Part shown: positions 1 through 8,564 of the stretch, piece after piece
Position numbering within the stretch: the stretch's first letter is position 1
Layout of the letters: each line of letters starts with the position of its first letter
Source of the DNA: Crocinitomicaceae bacterium
GTDB lineage: Bacteria; Bacteroidota; Bacteroidia; Flavobacteriales_D; Crocinitomicaceae
Length of the DNA stretch: 64,000 nucleotides
Direction: 5' to 3'
NCBI GenBank assembly: GCA_016709005.1
Contig: JADJEU010000004.1
Coordinates: 124,001 to 188,000, forward strand
Notes under the pieces: generated by a model
What the model saw: only the letters and a program-made list of their open reading frames with translations
The model's database searches: none
What the model was told of the DNA's origin: nothing
Position numbers and translations under genes: made by a program

Positions 1-241
1 CATAACCAGAAGTTAAGTCATCTACAGTCCATACATCTGTACCAATTGACACCGCATAATAAATAGTGTCGCCTGCAGGAATATCAATTCCTTCATTCGT
101 AATCGTGAAGCTTAAATCAAGTGGATCATTAGATGTGGCTTGTCCGTTCGTGAAATTCTGCAGAGATACAGAAAGATCCTCTTGAGCATTCACCGACAAT
201 ACAGCCGCAGCAGCAAAAAGCATTGTGTAAAGTTTTTTCAT
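1..241 (-). CDS. Exported protein, 3' end outside the window
   Basis: The N-terminal 80 codons are present and the rest lies beyond the left edge. The protein opens with a clear signal peptide (MKKLYTMLFAAAAVLSVNAQ, cleavage expected near A19-Q20). The following residues alternate polar and hydrophobic positions (DLSVSLQNFTNGQ, LDLSFTITNEG, DTIYYAVSIGTD), which fits an Ig-like or CARDB-like beta-sandwich of a secreted adhesin. No catalytic motif is visible. A promoter sits 26 bases upstream. The function is not known. In this phylum such proteins often end in a T9SS sorting domain, but that part cannot be seen here. Confidence 0.7.
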   Translation of the reverse strand, partial: MKKLYTMLFAAAAVLSVNAQEDLSVSLQNFTNGQATSNDPLDLSFTITNEGIDIPAGDTIYYAVSIGTDVWTVDDLTSGY

Positions 242-266
242 ATTTATAATTTTTAAAATTTGAATT

Positions 267-300
267 CAAATATACATAATCATAACGGAAAAAACACAAA
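267..300 (-). promoter_or_regulatory. Bacteroidota-type promoter for the left-edge exported protein
   Basis: On the minus strand there is a TATATTTG box (267-274) matching the phylum -7 consensus TAnnTTTG. A TTTG -33 element (297-300) lies 22 bases further upstream. The usual spacing is about 19-21, so this is slightly long. The box lies 25 bases before the ATG. Confidence 0.45.
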
Positions 301-398
301 TTCTTGATGAACGGTTTTTAACAAGGTCTTGTGAAGATGGCTGAGCAGATGATGAATGGAATGATGTATTTGACTAATTTAGCATAAACCCAAACTGC

Positions 399-872
399 AT
401 GGAAATTCGAATAACGCCTTTTGAAAGCCTTTCCTTAATCGATTTTCACGACATCATTGCTTTACGCATTGCGGTTTTTGTAGTCGAGCAAAATTGTCCT
501 TATCAAGACCTGGATGGCAAAGACATCAAATCTTTTCAAGTCATGGTTCGCGATGCTCAAACAAAAACAATGATAGGTACCGCCCGAATTTTACCAGCGG
601 GAATATCCTATCAAGAAGTAAGCATCGGTCGTGTTGCAAGCCACCCTGATTATCGCGATCAAAAAGTGGGACACGTATTAATGAAAACGTGTATGGAATT
701 TATAGACAAGGAAATGCAAAATCCAGATATTCGAATATCTGCACAAAGTTATCTCTGCAAGTTTTATGCTCAATACGGCTTTGTCAGCACGGGTAAAGAG
801 TATCTTGAAGATGACATTCCACACACTGAAATGTTTTACTCAGCCAAAAAAAACGCTGAACTCAAAAAGTAA
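399..872 (+). CDS. GNAT family N-acetyltransferase, ElaA-like
   Basis: This 157-residue protein would transfer an acetyl group from acetyl-CoA to an unknown amine in the cytoplasm. The N-terminal block LRIAVFVVEQNCPYQDLDGKD (near residues 21-41) is the hallmark of the ElaA subfamily. The acetyl-CoA binding segment follows (SIGRVASHPDYRDQKVGHVLM, about residues 76-96), although the usual R/Q-x-x-G-x-G/A loop is here DQKVGH. The length is normal for the family. It stands alone, 39 bases before an ABC transporter gene on the same strand. The substrate cannot be inferred from sequence. Confidence 0.85.
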   Translation: MEIRITPFESLSLIDFHDIIALRIAVFVVEQNCPYQDLDGKDIKSFQVMVRDAQTKTMIGTARILPAGISYQEVSIGRVASHPDYRDQKVGHVLMKTCMEFIDKEMQNPDIRISAQSYLCKFYAQYGFVSTGKEYLEDDIPHTEMFYSAKKNAELKK

Positions 873-911
873 ATCTGGCAAACTATTTGATTTAACTTAT
901 AAAACAAACGC

Positions 912-1553
912 ATGATCATTCGCTTTGAATCAGTTTTACCGCATCCTCTGAAGGATTACAACCATGCTGCAGAAAGTGTATGGAAAAATAGTTTTGCGTT
1001 GGATTTTCCTTCCAAAGTTTTGGTGAATGCAATCAGCGGAAAAGGAAAATCAACTTTCACCAATATCCTTTATGGTGTGCGACACGATTATGATGGAAAG
1101 GTACTTATTGATCAAAAAGATATTCGCTCCTTTTCATTGCATACCTGGATTGAATTGAGAAAAACAAAACTCAGTGTCATCTTTCAGGATTTGCAATTAT
1201 TTGGAGATTTAACAACCTGGGAAAATCTGCAATTAAAAAACAGCCTTACCAATCATCGGACGGATATAGAAATAAATGAGATGTTAGAGATACTTGGTAT
1301 TCCGGATAAAAAAAATCAAACCGCAAAAACACTTTCGCTTGGACAACAGCAACGCGTTGCTATTATTCGCGCATTGCTGCAACCATTTGATTTGCTTTTA
1401 ATGGATGAACCCTTCAGTCATTTGGATGAATCAAATTCACGCATTGCTTTTGATTTAATTTGCAAAGAGACTGACAAGAATAAAGGAGGATTTATTCTCA
1501 CTTCGCTTGGAGGAAAACATGGTTTTACGTTTGACAAAGAATTAAAACTCTAA
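912..1553 (+). CDS. ABC transporter ATP-binding protein (LolD/MacB-like), divergent motifs
   Basis: This is the nucleotide-binding subunit of an exporter whose permease gene starts 4 bases downstream. Visible motifs are Walker A AISGKGKST (about residues 41-49; the first Gly of GxxGxGKS/T is Ala), Q-loop VIFQD, signature LSLGQQQR, Walker B LLLMDEP and D-loop SHLDE. The C-terminus is short (213 residues). Where the switch His normally follows the last core strand, the sequence reads FILTSLGGKHG, so the canonical H-loop appears to be lost or displaced. Pairing with an FtsX-like permease suggests lipoprotein or peptide extrusion. ATP hydrolysis may be weak. Confidence 0.8.
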   Translation: MIIRFESVLPHPLKDYNHAAESVWKNSFALDFPSKVLVNAISGKGKSTFTNILYGVRHDYDGKVLIDQKDIRSFSLHTWIELRKTKLSVIFQDLQLFGDLTTWENLQLKNSLTNHRTDIEINEMLEILGIPDKKNQTAKTLSLGQQQRVAIIRALLQPFDLLLMDEPFSHLDESNSRIAFDLICKETDKNKGGFILTSLGGKHGFTFDKELKL

Positions 1554-1556
1554 GCT

Positions 1557-2747
1557 ATGTTGCGAAAACTTTTATTTCGAAATTCCACAAACCTTCAGTT
1601 CATTTTTGCAACCGGAGGAGCGCTAATTGGACTGACGTCTCTATTACTAAGCTTTCAATTAATTTTAGATGTACGCAATTTTCATTCATCCGAAGAAGAA
1701 CTTTTTGGACCCAACTCAGTGGTTATTCAAAAACGCGTTACCAAGTTGACGTCGGTTGGAATGAACAATACCGAATTCACGCCTGAAGATATCGAAGCAT
1801 TGCGTTCAAAAGAATTTATTACAGATATTGCTCCATTTCAATCTGCAGATTTCAAAGTTGGAATTTCTGAAGTTCCGGGCGATGGGCTCCCGCATTTTTA
1901 TGCGGATATGTTTTTTCAGGCGATTCCGGATCGGTTCATGGATATTGATGTCGACTGGAGCTGGAAAGACACAAGTGATTATATACCGATTGTTTTGCCC
2001 AGAGATTTTATCATGTTGATCAATTATGGCTTTGCTCAAAGCCAGGGAATGAATCAGATCTCTGAAGAATTATTAATGGCTGCGCGATTAACGATTCATA
2101 TTAACGGCAACGGAAAACGTGTCAAGATGATTGGTCAGGTGGTTGGTTTTTCTCATAAAATCAGTTCAATTCTTGTTCCCGAATCTTTTTTAGAATATGC
2201 CAATGGAATTTACAGCAATGGCAACATCATTAACCCAACCCGCATTTTTATTACCACCAAAGATGACAGTTACGGCGAACTTGAAGAGCTTATGGATGAA
2301 ATGAATCTGGACATCAGCCAGGGTGAAATAGACATTGCGAAAATAAAAACCATCATCACGGTTGTAATAGGAATTTTTGGTGTGGCTGCTCTGCTCATCA
2401 TGCTTTTATCATTGATGGCTTTTGTGCAATATTCACAGCTGATGCTAAATAAAGTGTCTTATGAAATCAGAACCTTATTGCGAATTGGTTATTCAGTCAA
2501 AAGCATCACCCGAACTTTTACAACTCAGATGATTCTGGTATTTGGTGTAATCACCATTTCCAGCGTGATCATCATGACCCTGGTAAATGTATTTTTAGTC
2601 AACCGATGGTTAGACGAAAACGGCATTCATCTTGAAAAATCAGGAATCATGCCTTCCATTATACTCGCTGTTGCTTGCTTCATACTCTTTATCCTATCCA
2701 ACTTTCTAAATGTCCGCAAGTCGATTTTTAATCTTGGAAAAAATTAA
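1557..2747 (+). CDS. ABC transporter permease, FtsX/MacB-like
   Basis: A 396-residue integral membrane protein. One N-terminal membrane segment (about residues 13-35) is followed by a roughly 230-residue periplasmic domain and three C-terminal segments (about 265-290, 322-348, 368-386). This one-plus-three topology is that of FtsX/MacB/LolC-type mechanotransmission permeases. It is encoded immediately after the ATPase gene, so the two form one transporter. No separate membrane-fusion partner is adjacent. The substrate is unknown. Confidence 0.75.
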   Translation: MLRKLLFRNSTNLQFIFATGGALIGLTSLLLSFQLILDVRNFHSSEEELFGPNSVVIQKRVTKLTSVGMNNTEFTPEDIEALRSKEFITDIAPFQSADFKVGISEVPGDGLPHFYADMFFQAIPDRFMDIDVDWSWKDTSDYIPIVLPRDFIMLINYGFAQSQGMNQISEELLMAARLTIHINGNGKRVKMIGQVVGFSHKISSILVPESFLEYANGIYSNGNIINPTRIFITTKDDSYGELEELMDEMNLDISQGEIDIAKIKTIITVVIGIFGVAALLIMLLSLMAFVQYSQLMLNKVSYEIRTLLRIGYSVKSITRTFTTQMILVFGVITISSVIIMTLVNVFLVNRWLDENGIHLEKSGIMPSIILAVACFILFILSNFLNVRKSIFNLGKN

Positions 2748-2937
2748 GCTGCCTTTCAAAAGCTGCCTAAAAAGTTAAAATATTGTTAAAGAGATGACCA
2801 AGGCGGTTTATCTTCGTCTTGGAAGAGAGAACATAGCAGTAAAGCATTATTTTTGTTATGTATTTTCGAAGTGTGGCCAGCAATTTGCAGAACCAACTTG
2901 GCAAAAAACAAATTGAACTAATATCAAATTTGCATTT

Positions 2938-4467
2938 ATGAAAAGAATACTAATTGCATTTACTATCTTCTTAGCTTCAGCGGGACTGAATGCTCAGTTC
3001 TTTAAATTCAAAGTGGAAGGCATGAAAGATACGACTGTCTTTCTGGCAAAATATTTTGGACCTAAACTTTACTACGCAGATACCACGGTGAGTAAAGGAA
3101 GTGTGTTTCAATTTGACGGCGCAAAACAAAAACCGGGTATGTATGCCATTGTAAGAGGAGGAAGTATCTTGTTTGAATTCATACATGACAATGAGCCGGT
3201 AGACATGTATGTCGCTGATCAGAAAGACATGGTAACTTCCATGAAGGTGAATAAATCGATCAACAACGAAGTATTCTACAAATACATTTTATTTATGACA
3301 GCCAACAAAAAGAAGATGGCTGATATAACAAAACAATATGATGCATTGCCTGCGGATTCACCTGAGCGCGAAAAATTAAAAGAAGAAAGTAAATCCCTCA
3401 ACAAAGAGGTACTTGCATATCAGAAAAAAGTAGTTGCCGAAAACCCGGGACGTTTTATTGCAAGTCTTATCATCTTGACAATGGAAGTTGATTTACCAGA
3501 TTTTCCAAAAGATGATAAAGGAGTAATCACTGATTCAAATTATGTTTACAATTACTATATCGCACATTATTGGGACGGTGTAAACTTCAAAGATCCACGC
3601 ATTATTAATGCACCGGTTTATCACAATAAACTGGAAAAGTTCTTTTCAAAAGAAGGCGGAATTTTACAAATACCTGATACCATTACCAAGTATGCATCCT
3701 GGATGTTAAATCAAATGGATATGGCTGATCAGGAAAATAAAGTTTTCCAGTACACTCTTTCACACATTGTCAATAAATATGCAAATATGCAGATCATGGG
3801 AATGGATCGTGTTTATTGGTACTTAGGGGCGAATTACTATTGCGCACCAAATAATAAGGCTTATTGGATGACACCTGAAAATCTGGATGATTTCTGCGAA
3901 AAAATAAATAAAGTGGGCCGTACGCTAATTGGTAATTTTGCACCGATGTTAATTCTGACCGACACGACTGAACAGAATTGGATCAATATGTATAAGGTTG
4001 AAGCAGAATACACCGTTCTCTATTTCTGGGATCCAAACTGCGGACATTGTAAAAAAACGACTCCAAAACTACAAACGCTTTATGAAGAAAAATTCAAGAA
4101 GCGCGGCATCGAAGTGTTTGCAGTAGCCAAAGCAACCGGTGATGATTTTGTAGCATGGAAAAAATTTATTCGTGAACACAAACTTTCTTTCATCAATGTT
4201 GGTTTAACAAAATCAGTATATGATCAAGCCATGAAAGATCCACGTCCATTGTTGCAGAAGACGACTCTCGAAAGTTTGAATTATTCAGACACATACGATG
4301 TCTATTCAACGCCGCGCATCTTTGTTTTGGATAAAGACAAGAAAATAAAATTTAAGCAAATTGGTGTTGAACAACTCGAAGAGATCATGGATGATATTAC
4401 AGGTCATAAATCGGATGTCAAACTTTTCCCTTACGACCCAACCAAACCAGACGACGAACAACATTAG
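2938..4467 (+). CDS. Exported TlpA-like thioredoxin-fold protein with DUF4369/DUF5106-type N-terminus
   Basis: This periplasmic or cell-surface thiol-disulfide protein has 509 residues. A signal peptide (MKRILIAFTIFLASAGLNAQ) is followed by a small beta-rich domain that resembles DUF4369 (about residues 20-110), then a helical region (about 110-340) like DUF5106. A thioredoxin-fold domain occupies about residues 345-500, with active-site CGHC in FWDPNCGHCKKTTP and the cis-Pro region YSTPRIFVLD. The architecture is common in Bacteroidota. CxxC with Gly-His between the cysteines suits a disulfide reductase or isomerase. The gene ends before a strong terminator and appears monocistronic. The client protein is unknown. 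Confidence 0.85.
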   Translation: MKRILIAFTIFLASAGLNAQFFKFKVEGMKDTTVFLAKYFGPKLYYADTTVSKGSVFQFDGAKQKPGMYAIVRGGSILFEFIHDNEPVDMYVADQKDMVTSMKVNKSINNEVFYKYILFMTANKKKMADITKQYDALPADSPEREKLKEESKSLNKEVLAYQKKVVAENPGRFIASLIILTMEVDLPDFPKDDKGVITDSNYVYNYYIAHYWDGVNFKDPRIINAPVYHNKLEKFFSKEGGILQIPDTITKYASWMLNQMDMADQENKVFQYTLSHIVNKYANMQIMGMDRVYWYLGANYYCAPNNKAYWMTPENLDDFCEKINKVGRTLIGNFAPMLILTDTTEQNWINMYKVEAEYTVLYFWDPNCGHCKKTTPKLQTLYEEKFKKRGIEVFAVAKATGDDFVAWKKFIREHKLSFINVGLTKSVYDQAMKDPRPLLQKTTLESLNYSDTYDVYSTPRIFVLDKDKKIKFKQIGVEQLEEIMDDITGHKSDVKLFPYDPTKPDDEQH

Positions 4468-4528
4468 TATTTTCAGATTGCTGAGCAAACCTGTTCAGAA
4501 TCTCCGAATTTCATTCTTTTTACATTAG

Positions 4529-4556
4529 GCGTGCATAAAACTTGATTTATGCACGC
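4529..4556 (+). terminator. Intrinsic terminator of the TlpA-like gene
   Basis: A perfect 11-bp inverted repeat (GCGTGCATAAA / TTTATGCACGC) with a 6-base loop starts 62 bases after the stop codon. It is followed by TTCCATTTTTG. Confidence 0.7.
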
Positions 4557-4680
4557 TTCCATTTTTGAGCAAATTGATCCATTTTATGGTTTTTTTTGCG
4601 AAAAATTGGCAGATTAGCGTTTAGAAACGAAAAAAATCAGAATTTCGACGAATAGCGCACCACGTCTTTAAACTATTCTG

Positions 4681-4840
4681 TAACTTTGCTGAAGTAAAGA
4701 TTCTAGCTACTCTATAAATAATCATTTAAGATTAGAAGCGGGTGTACGTGATTCTGACTGGAGAGATCTTACTTTTTCATAAGTTTTGGGTTAAATGAAA
4801 AGCTCTTAAGTCAAATCTGACATCCGCTTCTTCTTTTTTA
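4681..4840 (+). ncRNA. Candidate structured small RNA (rod-like, 6S-like shape)
   Basis: This gene-free interval can form one long rod. The outer helix pairs AGAAGCGGGTGT (4734-4745) with ACATCCGCTTCT (4820-4831), 12 contiguous pairs with one G-U. Inside it GATT/AATC, GACT/AGTC and AGAG/CTCT pair in order. An asymmetric bubble follows on the 5' side, then CTTTTTCAT pairs with ATGAAAAG (one bulge) around a 14-base loop. A TAACTTTG box at 4681-4688 matches the -7 consensus, and a T-rich run (TTCTTCTTTTTT) follows the outer helix. The features agree on the plus strand. A long imperfect helix with a large bubble resembles 6S RNA, but I cannot confirm the family. No ORF competes. Confidence 0.35.
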
Positions 4841-4846
4841 AAAACT

Positions 4847-5599
4847 TTAGCGGTCTATTTTTTCCAAAACCATTACTTCTTTGAAAGAAGGTTTTGCAAC
4901 ATTCAGATCTACTTTTGAAGAAATTCCATCCACCGTTCCTTTATCTGAAAATTGCCAGATGAAAACATTTTTTAAATCCATTGCCTCACACTCACCGTTG
5001 TAATTTGCTATCCAATAGACTTCATTTTTGAGATAGGAATTTTGAAAAACATCTTTAAAAAAAGACTCGTTCGTATAAATAGCCGGTCGGTTCCCTAGTT
5101 CTGTTTCAACAATTTCTAAAAACTGATAAACTGAATCGACAATTCTGGATGATGAATAATTCTCTGTGATTTCAATATCGATCACTGGCCTTAAGGTATA
5201 GTCAAACTCTTTTGACTGGTCGCAGAAAAAAAGCGCCTGACTTTTTGCATCGAGCGACGGTCTGAAAAAATGATAGAATCCAAAAAGAATTTCCTCTTCC
5301 GTTGCACCTTCAGCATTTCTCATGGCCTGATCATCAACCAAAGATGTACCTTCAGTCAACTTAATAAACGCAAAACCGATTGAATCATCCAGAATCGTCA
5401 TAGCTGAAACTTCAGCCCAATTAATCTCCCCCTGATAATGCGAAACGTCAATACCAAGCGATTGATAATTTTCAGGAACATCAATTCCAAAATCAGGATA
5501 GAGGTATGACTTTTTAGATTTATTCTGAATCATCAACCAGACGAACAAAAGAATTACCGCTAGAATAAAAAGCGATATCAACTTACTTCTCAAATTCAT
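4847..5599 (-). CDS. Membrane-anchored glycoside hydrolase family 25 muramidase
   Basis: GH25 enzymes cleave the beta-1,4 bond between N-acetylmuramic acid and N-acetylglucosamine in peptidoglycan. The protein has 250 residues with an N-terminal membrane segment (about residues 7-25) that would anchor it facing the periplasm. The GH25 core follows: GIDVSHYQGEINW (first catalytic-side Asp), FAFIKLTEGT, GFYHFFRP, then PVIDIEI carrying the paired acidic residues, and FIWQFSDKGTVDGI near the end. The length fits a single catalytic domain with no cell-wall binding repeats. It is the last gene of a minus-strand group that includes the MBL hydrolase 60 bases upstream. A housekeeping cell-wall role or antagonism is equally possible. 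Confidence 0.9.
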   Translation of the reverse strand: MNLRSKLISLFILAVILLFVWLMIQNKSKKSYLYPDFGIDVPENYQSLGIDVSHYQGEINWAEVSAMTILDDSIGFAFIKLTEGTSLVDDQAMRNAEGATEEEILFGFYHFFRPSLDAKSQALFFCDQSKEFDYTLRPVIDIEITENYSSSRIVDSVYQFLEIVETELGNRPAIYTNESFFKDVFQNSYLKNEVYWIANYNGECEAMDLKNVFIWQFSDKGTVDGISSKVDLNVAKPSFKEVMVLEKIDR

Positions 5600-5658
5600 T
5601 GGATCTCAATTTGCAAGCCATCCCCAGGCCAATTCCACATGAGCAGGCAACTCCAGAT

Positions 5659-6366
5659 TTACTTCATCATGTAATCCCTAAGAGGTGACTCATGTGAATG
5701 AGATACGCTTTTTGGGCTTGATTTTTCAATCAGCTGCAAGGCTTCATCAAGCGTAAAATGCGAAATGTGTGTTTCACGTCTGAGTGCATTGATCACAAGT
5801 ATTTCTGTACCATAAATTTTTTCCAGATTTTTTTCGTCAATGAAATTGGCATCGGTGATGTAGGTGAAATTTCGTATCCGAAAAGCAGTAACGGGCAATT
5901 TATAGTGCATCACTTCTACCGGAATAATTTTCTCTCCTAATAAATCGAAAGGTTCATCTTTAAAAAAATTGACATTTACCTGAGGAATTCCAGGGTAATT
6001 TGTACCATCAAACACATAATGAAACTCACGTTGCAGAGCAGCAAAAACAGCATCCGTTGTAAAGATGTTCATGGGTGATTGAGAAACATAATTAAACGCA
6101 CGAATATCATCGAGACCTGAAATATGATCTTTGTGTTCATGTGTAAACAAAACAGCCTCCAGGTTCTGAACATTTTCACGCAACATCTGCAATCTAAAAT
6201 CTGGTCCGGTATCAACCACTATATTTTTATCTCCAACAGAAATCATAATTGAAGTACGCGTGCGATTATCTTTTGGATTTTGTGATTTACAAACTAAGCA
6301 ATTACAAGCAATCACAGGTATACCTTGTGATGTTCGGTTCCAGAAAGTAACTTTGATTGCATTCAT
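5659..6366 (-). CDS. MBL-fold metallo-hydrolase, PhnP-like
   Basis: This is a cytoplasmic metallo-beta-lactamase-fold hydrolase of the PhnP/RNase Z-like group, probably a phosphodiesterase. The metal-binding signature FTHEHKDHISG (HxHxDH) is present, with a C-terminal SVSHSHE element and an early Cys pair (CNCLVCKSQNPKDNR). I chose the internal Met at 6366 (MNAIKVTFW) because the upstream alternative at 6399 overlaps the preceding lipoprotein gene and family members begin with this strand. There is no phn gene cluster, so phosphonate metabolism is not implied. The gene follows a lipoprotein gene at 15 bases and is probably co-transcribed with it. Confidence 0.85.
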   Translation of the reverse strand: MNAIKVTFWNRTSQGIPVIACNCLVCKSQNPKDNRTRTSIMISVGDKNIVVDTGPDFRLQMLRENVQNLEAVLFTHEHKDHISGLDDIRAFNYVSQSPMNIFTTDAVFAALQREFHYVFDGTNYPGIPQVNVNFFKDEPFDLLGEKIIPVEVMHYKLPVTAFRIRNFTYITDANFIDEKNLEKIYGTEILVINALRRETHISHFTLDEALQLIEKSSPKSVSHSHESPLRDYMMK

Positions 6367-6380
6367 CTTAACAGCAAAAT

Positions 6381-7007
6381 TTATTGCTGCAACATCCACT
6401 CAGTGCCATTTTTCTGATTCATTTTAATCAGACCATACACCGAATTGTAATAGATTCGGTTGTAGTTTTGAAGACCATCTTTGATCGAATCTGTCGTCAA
6501 AAGAGGTTTTACTTCATACACGTCATACCACATAATGGAGTTTAAAACAAGCGTATCATGAAAGTCAATCAGATTCTGAAAAAGTCCGGTCTCAATGCCA
6601 ACGTGTGAAATAGGCAATTCAAAAAGATTGGTGCGTGAAATATTATTGAGATCGCGATAAGGCATGTAGATCGCCAGCGTTTTTTGTGAGTTATCTGATT
6701 GAAGATATCTCAAACGGAACTCAGCTTCAAGTTCTGTATCGTTGCTGAATTTGAAAAAAGTTTGATCCCATGCAAAATATTCTTCGGTTCTGGATCTTTC
6801 AACGAATTGCAATTCAAGAGTAGAATCAAGCAGCGGTAGTTTTTTGAACACCCTGTTTCCAGACTGATACGGCACAAATTGAATATCGGCTTCTGTATAA
6901 GGTGTTGCACCTTCAGGCAGATTGGTTGTGTCATCTGGTTCCTCTTTGTTGCAGGCAACGAGTGCCATTGCAATTCCTAAAAAAACCAGACCGGATAAAA
7001 TTCTCAT
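6381..7007 (-). CDS. Lipoprotein of unknown function
   Basis: The sequence starts with a lipoprotein signal (MRILSGLVFLGIAMALVACNK, lipobox LVAC), so the mature protein is anchored through its Cys to the inner or outer membrane. The remaining residues are rich in beta-strand patterns (FRLRYLQSDNS, LFELPISHVG, RIYYNSVYGLIKM). I do not recognise a family. The start at 7007 (M3 of the longer frame) gives a more typical signal than the upstream MFM. The gene sits 15 bases upstream of the PhnP-like gene. Confidence 0.65.
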   Translation of the reverse strand: MRILSGLVFLGIAMALVACNKEEPDDTTNLPEGATPYTEADIQFVPYQSGNRVFKKLPLLDSTLELQFVERSRTEEYFAWDQTFFKFSNDTELEAEFRLRYLQSDNSQKTLAIYMPYRDLNNISRTNLFELPISHVGIETGLFQNLIDFHDTLVLNSIMWYDVYEVKPLLTTDSIKDGLQNYNRIYYNSVYGLIKMNQKNGTEWMLQQ

Positions 7008-7112
7008 AAACAAGATATTTCAATTATCTACGTAAAAATAGCTGAAAATGTTGGCTAAAGCAAAAAATCAATTTTAAGTTGTGGCATGCAAGCTTGTATT
7101 CAGGCTAAGACT

Positions 7113-7778
7113 CTACTTTCTGCCAAAGTAATAACGATAGCCAAAGCCAAAGCTGAAGAATCGGGTAATGCCGACATAGTCTTCCGCAATGAGGTTAGGA
7201 AATTTATCCATACCCAGGTAGCGAGGTCCAAATTCATTAAAATAAAACGGGTAACCGAGCACTAAACTAAAACCATCAGATGAAGATTTTTCAGTGAGCA
7301 GGGCAATCTCAACCTGAGGTTCTATAAAGAAACAAGACTCTACCGGATTTCGTTCCAGGCCGACCGCAACAGAATCATTTCCATGATGTGCAAACAGTAC
7401 CGAATATCCCATGCGGGCACTGATATTAAATGAAATTCGTTCGGTTGTAAAACGTTCATATCCAATTTTAAAATGCGCCGAGGGCATGTGAAAACCACCG
7501 CTCCAATTGACATTGTTAAGAGCAAAAGGACTGATTGTGAAATACGAATATTTAACACCGATACCTGCCGTAATACCTCCAAAATATTGTATTGCACAAC
7601 TACGCCACCATTAAAAGTCCTTCCATCACACGCTGAAATGAGCCATTCTGCGCACGCGCCGGAATTCCGACATCTGCACCAAAACTTAGTTTAGGCTCAT
7701 AATAATTTTGGCTGATGGCCTGATTGGCAAGAAAACAAGTACCAGAAAAATTTTAGCAGTTGGGTTTTTCATTAGCAT
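7113..7778 (-). pseudogene. Outer-membrane beta-barrel-like protein, three frameshifts
   Basis: The 3' part (7113-7487) encodes the C-terminal half, ending in FGFGYRYYFGRK with a terminal aromatic pattern typical of outer-membrane barrels. Reading upstream across frames restores a full protein of about 222 residues: signal peptide from MLMKNPTAKIFLVLVFL, then ANQAISQNYYEPKLSFGADVG, then a glycine-rich strand, then YFGGITAGIGVKYSYF joining the 3' part. Each of the three breaks (near 7730, 7618 and 7587) is repaired by adding one base. As given it cannot make the barrel. This is either a decayed gene or uncorrected read errors. The family name cannot be assigned. Confidence 0.65.
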
Positions 7779-7899
7779 GTTATTCAAAATTTTGGTTAGT
7801 CCACTCCTCCATCCAAACACATAATACCCCTCAAAAGTTACAAGTTAGATTCAAAATTCTTAATCACTTACGAATAAGATTGGAACTTATTGCAATTTC

Positions 7900-8295
7900 T
7901 TATTTTTTTTCAATGGTTATTCTTCTGAGAAAAGAAGCGTTGTCTGTCTTCAGTGACAGGTAATAAACACCGTCACTCAAAGGTGTCGGATCGAAAGAAA
8001 CCGGATGCTGACCCGCCTCCATTTCAATATTCAACAATTGCAAAACCAATTTTTCATTTTCATCAAGCAGTGCCAAATCAACCTGTGATTTTTTTGGTAA
8101 TTCGAGCAAAAACTTTGTAGGTGCGTGATATAAATCATAGCGTGAGGTATGCAAAATGACATCGTTAAGCATTTTCATCTTACCCCGCTTGATGTAACGG
8201 CGCAGATAAATCAGATAAGCTGCGATCAACAACAATACCGCACCTGTAATGTAGAGCCCAATTAATACCAAATCTACTGTATCGCGTTCACCCAT
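7900..8295 (-). CDS. Small membrane-anchored protein with FlgD/Ig-like C-terminus
   Basis: A 131-residue protein with one N-terminal membrane segment (about residues 9-28) followed by a basic stretch (YLRRYIKRGKMK), indicating an N-out, C-in topology by the positive-inside rule. The C-terminal 80 residues look like a small beta-sandwich: LLELPKKSQVDLALLDENEK, AGQHPVSFDPTPLSDGVYYLSLKTD. That pattern is seen in FlgD Ig-like and T9SS sorting-type domains, although here it would be cytoplasmic. It is the last gene of a three-gene operon, starting 3 bases after the DUF493 gene. The function is unknown. Confidence 0.65.
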   Translation of the reverse strand: MGERDTVDLVLIGLYITGAVLLLIAAYLIYLRRYIKRGKMKMLNDVILHTSRYDLYHAPTKFLLELPKKSQVDLALLDENEKLVLQLLNIEMEAGQHPVSFDPTPLSDGVYYLSLKTDNASFLRRITIEKK

Positions 8296-8297
8296 TT

Positions 8298-8564
8298 TTA
8301 AAGTACAATTACATTTTTAATTTTTGAAACACGCTCATAGCGCAGCAGAATATCTTCACTGTTCAGCATCATTTGCTTTATGCTGATGGAAACATAATTT
8401 CCGTTTTTTGAAAGGTTATTTTCAAACTCAGCCGACTCATCAAAACACAGTTTAATCTCCTGCATTTTTTCGTCGTCTTTTTTAATGATGAATTTAAATA
8501 GATAAACAGAAGGATAATTTTCTTTATCCAGCAGTTCTTTCAGACGATTGATTCGCTCCTCCAT
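8298..8564 (-). CDS. DUF493 family protein
   Basis: This 88-residue cytoplasmic protein matches the DUF493/YbeD alpha-beta fold pattern: YPSVYLFKFIIKKDD, then FDESAEFENNLSKNGNYVSISIKQMM, then SEDILLRYERVSKIKNVIVL. The spacing of the G-x-Y-x-S-x-S strand and the final V-x-x-L is that of the family. The biochemical role is unknown; the fold resembles ACT-like regulatory domains. Its first 41 bases overlap the end of the upstream gene, so translation is probably coupled. Confidence 0.8.
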   Translation of the reverse strand: MEERINRLKELLDKENYPSVYLFKFIIKKDDEKMQEIKLCFDESAEFENNLSKNGNYVSISIKQMMLNSEDILLRYERVSKIKNVIVL

